A stretch of 11,024 bases of DNA from an uncultured Clostridia bacterium. Lineage in GTDB: Bacteria > Bacillota > Clostridia > Christensenellales > DTU072. Shown here piece by piece: positions 5,610 through 11,024 of this stretch. The stretch is from positions 1 to 11,024 of the forward strand of contig CALVOD010000038.1 in the NCBI GenBank assembly GCA_944350065.1, read 5' to 3'. Made by a program: the position numbers and the translations under genes. The notes under the pieces are model-generated. The model was not told the origin of the DNA and made no database searches. It was given only the letters and a program-made list of their open reading frames with translations. Numbering within the stretch: the first letter of the stretch is position 1; each line of letters starts with the position of its first letter.

Positions 5610-6865
5610 GCGTGAAAGCCGTTCGTCCGCACCGTATAGCGGGTGTCGTAAATATCCCCGCGTCCAAGTCGTACGGACACAGACTTTTAATAGAAAGTTT
5701 AGCTTCGGGTAACCCCGTTACGGTAAAAGGTAACCTTATCGGCGACGATATAGACGCTACTGTCGGTTGTCTCGAAGCGGTCGGCGCAAGAACGGAGCGC
5801 ACGGCGCGCGGCATAAAAGTGACGCCGCCCGTTAATCCTACAAAGCGTTGCGAGGTGTTCTGCGGCGAGTCGGGCTCAACGCTTCGGTTCCTTATATCGG
5901 TGCTTCCCGCAATGGGCGTGGAAGCGACTTTTAAGGGAGCGGGGGAGCTTCCTTCGCGCCCCGTAGGCGCGCTGCTCGATTGCCTTGCCGCGGCGGGAGT
6001 TACCGCAAACAAACCGCGGCTTCCGTTTACGTTGAGCGGCGGTTTTGCAAGCGGAACGCGATTCAATTTAAAAAATCTTAAAAGCTCGCAGGACGTAAGC
6101 GGATTATTGATGGCGATGCCGCTTATCGAAGGAGCTTCGCTCGAGATAGACGGAGCGCTCCCGTCCGAAGGCTACGTCGCCGTCACTCTCGAGACGCTCG
6201 AAGCCTTCGGCGTGCGCTACGAGCGTAAAGGTAACGTATACCGCCCGTTGAGCTCTTACGGCGTGCCGGGCGTTACGGAAGCGGAAGGGGACTGGAGCAG
6301 CGCCGCATTCATTGCGGTAGCCGGAGTGCTCGCGGGAGAAACTGAAACGCGGGGATTGAAGTATCCTTCGCTTCAGCCCGATTCCGTAATCTTGGAACTT
6401 CTAAAAAAGGCGGGCGCGGACGTCGAGTTTACCGACGGCGCGCTCGTTGCGCGAAAATCCGATTTGCGCGCGATCGAATTTAATGCAGACGGCTGCCCCG
6501 ACCTCGTGCCCGCCATGTCGGTTGCGCTTGCCGCCGCAAAAGGGACGTCGGTAATCAAAGGCGTGGACAGACTGCGTTTCAAGGAGTCGGACAGGATAGC
6601 TTCCGTCATAAAGATGCTTGCGGCGTTCGGAATAGCCGCGGAATACGCGGACAACGCGCTGATTATACGCGGAGGCGAACTCAAGAGCGGCGCGGCGGTG
6701 GACGGCGCAGGCGACCACAGGATCGCGATGAGCGCCGCGGTGGCGGCTTCGGCGGCTTACGGCGAGAACGAGAGCGTTATTTACGGCGCGGAATGCGTTT
6801 CCAAGTCATACGCCGATTTTTACGTAGATTTGATAAGTCTCGGAGGACTCGTATATGAAAGGTGA
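5606..6865 (+). CDS. aroA: 3-phosphoshikimate 1-carboxyvinyltransferase (EPSP synthase)
   Basis: Sixth shikimate step: shikimate 3-phosphate plus phosphoenolpyruvate to EPSP. The protein is 419 residues, a normal length. Active-site residues are visible throughout: ASKSYGHR (K21, S22, R26), CGESGSTLRF with the glycine equivalent to E. coli Gly96 retained (G90), SRP (R118), KSSQD (S160, S161, Q162), CPDLVP (D299), RFKESDR (E327, R330), GDHR (H371, R372) and VSKSY (K400). The NAG of E. coli is ESG here, and the usual Pro after the Arg is Phe, a variant I associate with anaerobic Firmicutes. ATG 5606 overlaps the tyrA TGA in ATGA, with GAGGAGAG (5591-5598) as ribosome binding site. The open frame extends further upstream, but that part lies inside tyrA and has no family match. 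The downstream end overlaps aroC by 11 bases. Confidence 0.96.
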   Translation: MSVKAVRPHRIAGVVNIPASKSYGHRLLIESLASGNPVTVKGNLIGDDIDATVGCLEAVGARTERTARGIKVTPPVNPTKRCEVFCGESGSTLRFLISVLPAMGVEATFKGAGELPSRPVGALLDCLAAAGVTANKPRLPFTLSGGFASGTRFNLKNLKSSQDVSGLLMAMPLIEGASLEIDGALPSEGYVAVTLETLEAFGVRYERKGNVYRPLSSYGVPGVTEAEGDWSSAAFIAVAGVLAGETETRGLKYPSLQPDSVILELLKKAGADVEFTDGALVARKSDLRAIEFNADGCPDLVPAMSVALAAAKGTSVIKGVDRLRFKESDRIASVIKMLAAFGIAAEYADNALIIRGGELKSGAAVDGAGDHRIAMSAAVAASAAYGENESVIYGAECVSKSYADFYVDLISLGGLVYER

Positions 6866-7937
6866 GGTTCTTAACGTCGAAGTATACGGCGCTTCCCACG
6901 CGAGCGCGATAGGGGTGAAGTTATCCGGTCTGCCTGCCGGTACGGAAATAGACAGGGCGGCAATAGACGCGCTTCTCGCAAGAAGGCGCGCCGTCAGGGC
7001 GCCTTGGTCCACTTCGCGTATCGAAAAAGACGAATACGTTTTCCTCGAAGGAGTGAACGGTTGCGTTACGGACGGCGGTACGGTTCTTGCGGAAATTAAG
7101 AATACTGATACGAGAAGCTCCGACTACGGCGAATTCAGGCACGTTCCCCGTCCCTCTCACGCCGATTACGCGGCGATGGTAAAGGACGGAATTGACGAAG
7201 TAACCCCGGGAGGCGGCAGATTTTCGGGACGGCTTACCGCGCCCCTTTGCATAGCGGGCGGCATAGCGGAAGGCATTTTACTTAAAAAAGGCGTTTACGT
7301 ATGCGCATACGTTTCTTCGATAGGCAACGTCGAAGGCAGAAGCTACAAGGACGGCGTTCCCGCGCGGGAAGAAGCGTCGAGGGCGACAAGCGACCCGTTA
7401 CCCGCGCTCGACAAGCGTGAGGAGATGCTCGCGGAGATACTTGCCGCAGCTTCCTCGGGCGACAGCGTGGGCGGAACGGTGGAATGCGTGGTTTACGGAC
7501 TCAAAGCGGGGATAGGCGACTATATGACCTACGGTATGGAATCGGCTATAGCGGCGAGCGTTTACGGCGTTCCCGCAGTCAAGGGCGTGGAATTCGGAGA
7601 CGGTTTTTCTCTTACGCGCATGCGCGGAAGCGAAGCCAACGATCCTTTCGCTTACGAGGACGGCAAGATAGTCACGCTCACCAACAGGAGCGGCGGTATC
7701 AACGGCGGTATAACCAACGGAATGCCGCTTACTTTGCGCGTGGCGATCAGACCTACGCCGTCGATAGCGAAGAAACAGCACAGCGTGAACGTATTAACCC
7801 GCGAAAACGTAATTCTCGAGATAAAAGGGCGGCACGACGCCTGCATCGTACCGCGTGCGGCGGCGGCGGTGGAAAGCGCGGTCGCGCTCGCCGTGCTCGA
7901 CAAAATTCTTGCCGAAGAAGCGAAACAAGCGAGGTAA
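6855..7937 (+). CDS. aroC: Chorismate synthase
   Basis: Seventh shikimate step: 1,4-trans elimination of phosphate from EPSP to chorismate, requiring reduced FMN. The protein has 360 residues. Motifs are LPAGTEID (26-33), PWSTSRIEKDE (50-60), NTDTRSSDYGEFRHVPRPSHADY (about 83-105, with the catalytic-type His102), TPGGGRFSGRLTAPL (117-131), GGINGGITNGMP (280-291) and RHDACIVPRA (326-335). The first signature, usually GESHG, reads GASHA (12-16). The catalytic His15 is retained but Glu and the second Gly are both replaced by Ala. The GHADY glycine is Ser and the usual RHDP Pro is Ala. The overall pattern still follows clostridial chorismate synthases, so the enzyme is probably active but divergent. 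ATG 6855 follows GGAGG (6842-6846) inside the end of aroA. No reductase domain is visible, so reduced FMN must come from elsewhere. Confidence 0.93.
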   Translation: MKGEVLNVEVYGASHASAIGVKLSGLPAGTEIDRAAIDALLARRRAVRAPWSTSRIEKDEYVFLEGVNGCVTDGGTVLAEIKNTDTRSSDYGEFRHVPRPSHADYAAMVKDGIDEVTPGGGRFSGRLTAPLCIAGGIAEGILLKKGVYVCAYVSSIGNVEGRSYKDGVPAREEASRATSDPLPALDKREEMLAEILAAASSGDSVGGTVECVVYGLKAGIGDYMTYGMESAIAASVYGVPAVKGVEFGDGFSLTRMRGSEANDPFAYEDGKIVTLTNRSGGINGGITNGMPLTLRVAIRPTPSIAKKQHSVNVLTRENVILEIKGRHDACIVPRAAAAVESAVALAVLDKILAEEAKQAR

Positions 7938-7941
7938 CGGT

Positions 7942-9423
7942 ATGGACATCAAAGATTACAGGGACAGGTTGGACGTAATTGACGACAAAATAGCCGCACT
8001 GTTTAAAGAGCGGCTCGCAGTGGTTAGAGAAATAGGGCTTTGGAAAAAAGCAAGCGACGTGCCGACCGCGCACGGCGACCGCGAAAAAGCCATTCTCGCG
8101 AGGCTTCTTCCCCGCTTTGACGAAGGGGTGAAGGGCTACGCCGAAAAGCTGTATCTCGAGATTTTCCGCTCGAGCAAAGAATATCAGCGCGGTCTGCTCG
8201 GCACCTATTACGTAGTGGGCAAAAGTCTCAAGCACACCTGGTCTCCTGACATTTACGTGCCGCTCGGGCTCGATTACCGGGTGAAGGAATTCGCAAGCGA
8301 GAACGAATTGAAGGAATTTGTTTTAAAACGAGAATATTCCGGCTTTAACGTGACTATTCCGTACAAGAAAGCGGTTATCGGAATGTTGGACGAAGTTTCC
8401 GACGAGGCGAAAGAGATAGGGGCGGTCAATACCGTAGTGGACCGTAACGGCAGGCTTTACGGCTACAATACCGATATAGGCGGAATGCGCTACGCTCTGA
8501 AGGCGGCGGGCATAGAGGTGAAGGGCAAAGTCGCGGCTATTCTCGGAAGCGGCGGGACGGCGCTTACCGCGGAATATCTTTTGCGCACGGGCGGCGCCCG
8601 CGAGATAATCAAGGTTTCGCGGAGAGGTCCCGTCGATTATATCGCCGTATACGGGCGTAAGGATATAGAAGTTATCGTGAATACCACTCCGGTGGGAATG
8701 TTCCCCGAAGCGGAAGCGGCGCCGATAGACGTAACGCGGTTTCCCGCGCTTGAAGGCGTTTTCGACGCGATATACAATCCGTTGAGGACGGCGCTTGTCG
8801 CTCAGGCAAGGGCTGCGGGTATCGCCGCAAGCGGCGGACTTCCCATGCTCGTCGAACAGGGAAGACTTGCGTATAATTTATATAGGGATACCGAAACCGA
8901 ATTATCAGTTACCGAAAACTTAATAAAGCAAATCGAATTGAAAAAATCGAATATCGTTCTGTGCGGTATGCCTTCGTCGGGTAAAACTACGATAGGCAGG
9001 CTTTTTGCGGAAGTTTCCGGGAGGGAGTTTTTCGACGCGGACGAGCTTATAGAACAAGCCGCAGGGATGAGCATACCCGATATGTTCGGGCGTTTCGGCG
9101 AGGAATATTTCCGCAAGGAGGAAGCAAAAGTCATAGCTTCTCTTTCCGCGCTTAACGGCGCGGTGATAGCGACGGGCGGCGGCGCGGTGATGAACGAGGT
9201 CAACCGCATGCGGCTCAAGCGCAACGGAATAGCGGTGCTTATCGAGCGCGACAACGCCGAGCTCGTTACTGACGGCAGACCGGTAAGTATGCGCGAAGGT
9301 ATAGAAGCGTTATACAATAAGCGTATGCCCGTATACAGAGAGTTTGCGGATATCGCGGTACGTAACGACGCTACGCCCGAAGATACCGTCGCGAGCATTA
9401 CGGAAAAACTGCTTCGCCTTTAA
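7942..9423 (+). CDS. aroE/aroK: Trifunctional chorismate mutase - shikimate dehydrogenase - shikimate kinase
   Basis: One 493-residue chain with three complete enzyme domains. Residues 1-85 are an AroQ-class chorismate mutase with R7, R24, K35, R47, E48 and Q82 at the E. coli active-site positions; the Asp48 position is His44. Residues about 88-330 are shikimate dehydrogenase: HTWSP (98-102), NVTIPYK (catalytic K142), GAVNT (160-164), NTD (catalytic D178), Rossmann GSGG (202-205), SRR (226-228) as likely NADP-phosphate contact, and MLVEQGRLAYNLY. Residues about 336-493 are shikimate kinase: Walker A GMPSSGKT (342-349), DAD (365-367), R391 in GEEYFRKEE and GGG (412-414). The chain would do steps 4 and 5 of the pathway plus the post-chorismate rearrangement to prephenate. 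ATG 7942 lies four bases after aroC, with GAGG (7931-7934) overlapping that stop. No stop codon or frameshift occurs at the domain junctions, so the fusion is genuine in this sequence. No obvious terminator follows. Confidence 0.93.
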   Translation: MDIKDYRDRLDVIDDKIAALFKERLAVVREIGLWKKASDVPTAHGDREKAILARLLPRFDEGVKGYAEKLYLEIFRSSKEYQRGLLGTYYVVGKSLKHTWSPDIYVPLGLDYRVKEFASENELKEFVLKREYSGFNVTIPYKKAVIGMLDEVSDEAKEIGAVNTVVDRNGRLYGYNTDIGGMRYALKAAGIEVKGKVAAILGSGGTALTAEYLLRTGGAREIIKVSRRGPVDYIAVYGRKDIEVIVNTTPVGMFPEAEAAPIDVTRFPALEGVFDAIYNPLRTALVAQARAAGIAASGGLPMLVEQGRLAYNLYRDTETELSVTENLIKQIELKKSNIVLCGMPSSGKTTIGRLFAEVSGREFFDADELIEQAAGMSIPDMFGRFGEEYFRKEEAKVIASLSALNGAVIATGGGAVMNEVNRMRLKRNGIAVLIERDNAELVTDGRPVSMREGIEALYNKRMPVYREFADIAVRNDATPEDTVASITEKLLRL

Positions 9424-9445
9424 CCGCGCGCTCCGAAGAACGTAC

Positions 9446-9474
9446 TTGACATTTTCTCCCGTCGGTTTTAGAGT
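9446..9474 (+). promoter_or_regulatory. Promoter of the flavin-reductase-like gene
   Basis: TTGACA (9446-9451), a 17-base spacer and TAGAGT (9469-9474) fit sigma-A spacing. TATAAA (9474-9479) overlaps it but would need a 22-base spacer. The start point should fall near 9481, giving a leader of about 75 bases. This separates the gene from the aro operon transcriptionally, although readthrough is possible because no terminator is seen after 9423. Confidence 0.6.
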
Positions 9475-9493
9475 ATAAAAGTAGGGTGCGCGG

Positions 9494-9507
9494 CGTTCGC
9501 GCGAACG
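9494..9507. repeat. Perfect 14-bp palindrome in the flavin-reductase leader
   Basis: CGTTCGCGCGAACG is its own reverse complement and lies about 13-27 bases downstream of the expected start point. That position would suit a dimeric repressor. It has no loop, so it is a poor RNA hairpin. No regulator family was recognised from the half-site. Confidence 0.45.
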
Positions 9508-9555
9508 AATATTTACGCGCGTTTCCGAATAGACGTTTACGGGAGGTTTTTTTCA

Positions 9556-10470
9556 ATGGACGAATTTAAAGATCTGCGCATAGTGGACAATTTTTATCAG
9601 ACTTCGGCTTTCTTCCCGATGCCTACCGTGCTCGTGGGTACGATTTCCGAAAACGGTATGACCAATCTCGGCTCGTATTCGCTGTGCTTCCCTTATTATA
9701 TCGCCGGTAAAGACTATTACGCGATGCTTCTCGAGTGCCGCAACAGCTCGAATACCGCGCAGAATATTTTGAGAAACAAGACCGTTTCTCTCAATTTCAT
9801 ACCCGATAAACGCAAATATTTCCGCGAAGCGGTGAGACTCGGCTTCCCCGGAGAAACCACCGAACAGAAAATGAAGGACTGCCTCTTTACTCTGCGTAAA
9901 GGCGAAGCGGAAGGCAGACGTCCCGAAATAGTCGCGGAAGCGTTTCAGGTTTTCGAATGTACCTGGGACGATTCTCTCGAGGACGCTTTCGAGGACAAGG
10001 CGGGCAATCTCGAAGGCTACGAGCCGCCGTACCGCAATTTCAACGGTATCACCAGCAAATTCGGTGCGCATTTCATATTGAAGATAGACAAAATCCTTAT
10101 GAAAGACAAGTACCGTAACGCGATAATCGACGGCGTGAAGGCGGGGGCGTTCCCCGCGGTGCCTGTGGATTACGGTTATCGCGACAGCACCAATTTCTGG
10201 TACACGAAATTCCGTCGCCCGATACCCGAGAAGATACAGGCGAAAGAAGGGGACGTGCAATCGGTTATATACGCGGCTTCGAGGATAGACCCCGCGGTGA
10301 AATTCACCGACGAAGCCTGCGCCAAACTTACCAAGATACCGCGCGTGTTCCTTAAAGCGGCTTTGACGCAGATGGTGGAGATAGCGAAAAGCGAAGGCAT
10401 AAGCGTGATAGACGAAGCGGCGCTTACGGTTATCAACGACAAGCGCAGAGAGGAGAAGAAGCGCAAGTAA
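9556..10470 (+). CDS. Flavin reductase-like (FMN-binding split-barrel) protein with C-terminal PCP_red-like helical domain
   Basis: Protein of 304 residues. The N-terminal two thirds resembles the flavin-reductase-like/RutF split barrel: FPMPTVLVGTISENGMTN (about 20-37) with the following SYSLCFPYY, an ECRNSSNTAQNIL segment typical of the flavin-contact region, and KTVSLNFIPD. Such proteins bind FMN and use NAD(P)H, or reduce small molecules. The last 50 or so residues (from KFTDEACAKL to the end) look like the PCP_red domain found at the C terminus of protochlorophyllide reductase subunit B: a helix, IPRVFLKAALTQMVEIA, then an ISVIDEAALTVIND helix. The tail is Lys/Arg-rich. GGGAGG (9541-9546) lies nine bases before ATG 9556. 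It has its own promoter, directly after an operon whose chorismate synthase needs reduced FMN; a supply role is conceivable but unproven. The fold assignment is good, the exact reaction unknown. Confidence 0.8.
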   Translation: MDEFKDLRIVDNFYQTSAFFPMPTVLVGTISENGMTNLGSYSLCFPYYIAGKDYYAMLLECRNSSNTAQNILRNKTVSLNFIPDKRKYFREAVRLGFPGETTEQKMKDCLFTLRKGEAEGRRPEIVAEAFQVFECTWDDSLEDAFEDKAGNLEGYEPPYRNFNGITSKFGAHFILKIDKILMKDKYRNAIIDGVKAGAFPAVPVDYGYRDSTNFWYTKFRRPIPEKIQAKEGDVQSVIYAASRIDPAVKFTDEACAKLTKIPRVFLKAALTQMVEIAKSEGISVIDEAALTVINDKRREEKKRK

Positions 10471-10511
10471 GAGATTTACCGGTCAGAGATGTACAAAAAA
10501 GATAGAAAAAA

Positions 10512-10922
10512 ATGAACGCAGAAGAAGTCAAAAGACACATAGCGGAAACTTACGGAGTGGAAGGCGATTTGCCGTGGGCTGACGACGACAGCACGGTATT
10601 CCGGCACAAAGACAACCGCAAGTGGTTCGCGCTGATAATGTTCGACGTGGACAGATCGCGGCTGAGGACGGCGGGCGAGGGCGCTGCGGACGCGCTCAAT
10701 CTGAAGTGCGAGCCTGAGCTCGCGATGATGGTACGTGACGGGAAGGGGATACTTCCCGCATACCACATGAATAAGGAAAAGTGGATAACGGTAGTGCTCG
10801 ACGGTTCCGTACCGGCGGAGCAGATCAAAGCGCTTATCGACGTGAGCTACGAACTTACGGTAAACGCCAAACCCGTGAAAAATTCCAAGCCGCGCGCCCG
10901 AAGGAAAGGGAAAGAGGGTTAG
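10512..10922 (+). CDS. MmcQ/YjbR family protein
   Basis: Small protein of 136 residues. It shows the MmcQ/YjbR pattern: YGVEGDLPWADDDSTVFRHK near the N terminus, KWFALIMFDVDRSRL (about 37-51), LNLKCEPELAMMVRD, GILPAYHMNKEKWITVVLDGSVP (about 79-101) and a final LIDVSYELT helix. The family has a CyaY-like fold and is often labelled DNA-binding, but its function is not firmly known. An unusual basic tail (SKPRARRKGK) of about 15 residues extends past the normal end and could bind nucleic acid. ATG 10512 has only an A-rich stretch upstream, with no clear Shine-Dalgarno sequence. The gene starts 41 bases after the flavin-reductase-like stop and is probably co-transcribed with it. It ends in TAG, showing that TAG is a normal stop codon in this genome. 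Confidence 0.87.
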   Translation: MNAEEVKRHIAETYGVEGDLPWADDDSTVFRHKDNRKWFALIMFDVDRSRLRTAGEGAADALNLKCEPELAMMVRDGKGILPAYHMNKEKWITVVLDGSVPAEQIKALIDVSYELTVNAKPVKNSKPRARRKGKEG

Positions 10923-10959
10923 CCGTAACGCTCGCACGGCGAGACCGCAAAACGGAGTA

Positions 10960-11003
10960 ACGGAGCAGAAGAATAAGCATAGACGGAGCAGAAGAATAAG
11001 CAT
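10960..11003 (+). repeat. Short tandem duplication, 23-bp period, two copies
   Basis: The 21 bases at 10960-10980 (beginning ACGGAGCAGAAG and ending AATAAGCAT) recur exactly at 10983-11003, separated by AG. A degenerate extra piece, AACGGAGT, sits just before (10951-10958). It fills much of the gap between the YjbR-family gene and the next start, immediately upstream of that gene's ribosome binding site. Confidence 0.85.
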
Positions 11004-11018
11004 GGGAGGAATCGCGGT

Positions 11019-11024
11019 ATGCGC
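11019..11024 (+). CDS. Start of a further gene, cut by the window end
   Basis: GGGAGGA (11004-11010) is a strong ribosome binding site and lies eight bases before ATG 11019. Only Met-Arg is visible, so the product cannot be identified. An alternative ATG at 11002 has no such site. The strong ribosome binding site and spacing are the only support. Confidence 0.5.

Noticed and set aside
7855..7941. 29-residue N-terminal extension of the trifunctional enzyme
   Set aside because: It overlaps the end of aroC and is Arg-rich with no family match; ATG 7942 has a ribosome binding site and begins the chorismate mutase domain properly.
9424..9445. Rho-independent terminator at the end of the aro operon
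   Set aside because: No stem followed by a T-run is visible between the stop codon and the next promoter, so readthrough or factor-dependent termination must be assumed.
10489..10515. Eight-codon ORF (MYKKDRKK) whose TGA overlaps the ATG of the YjbR-family gene
   Set aside because: It has no ribosome binding site, and an ATGA overlap of this length arises easily in A-rich sequence. It could couple translation but there is no further support.

Overview
The window is an 11 kb chromosomal segment from a bacterium, most likely an uncultured member of the Clostridia (Bacillota). The evidence is AGGAGG-type ribosome binding sites, TTGACA/TATAAT-like promoters, a type I-beta DAHP synthase of the Thermotoga/Bacillus kind, a hexameric-type glutamate dehydrogenase, and DUF2804 and MmcQ/YjbR proteins that I associate with Firmicutes. 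No phage, transposon, CRISPR, rRNA or tRNA signature was seen. The taxonomic placement is inference.

Left part (1-1675, minus strand): a glutamate dehydrogenase gene with its own promoter is followed, one base after its stop, by a membrane-anchored metallophosphoesterase gene. That gene is interrupted by an in-frame TAG and runs off the window edge. Next (1759-3477, plus strand): a two-gene unit of a small alpha/beta hydrolase and a DUF2804 protein. Its promoter sits so close to the first ATG that the transcript is probably leaderless.

Centre (3530-9423, plus strand): an aromatic amino acid operon of DAHP synthase, prephenate/arogenate dehydrogenase (TyrA), EPSP synthase, chorismate synthase and a 493-residue chorismate mutase-shikimate dehydrogenase-shikimate kinase fusion. 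Junctions are 4-nt overlap, 4-nt overlap, 11-nt overlap and 4-nt gap. Upstream lies what reads as a complete ribosome-mediated attenuator. It has a consensus promoter, a 20-codon leader ORF with five Tyr and two Phe codons, and three mutually exclusive RNA pairings (1:2 pause, 2:3 antiterminator, 3:4 terminator plus U-run). The design implies that the operon opens when charged tRNA-Tyr (and perhaps tRNA-Phe) is scarce, which fits an operon containing tyrA. Genes for 3-dehydroquinate synthase, 3-dehydroquinate dehydratase and prephenate dehydratase are absent here.

Right part (9446-11024, plus strand): a flavin-reductase-like protein with an apparent C-terminal PCP_red-like helical domain has its own promoter and a 14-bp palindrome in its leader. 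It is followed by a MmcQ/YjbR-family protein, a 23-bp tandem duplication, and the first codons of another gene.

The strongest discoveries are the Tyr/Phe attenuator, whose leader peptide appears to start at or within a base of the transcript 5' end, and the trifunctional CM-AroE-AroK fusion.
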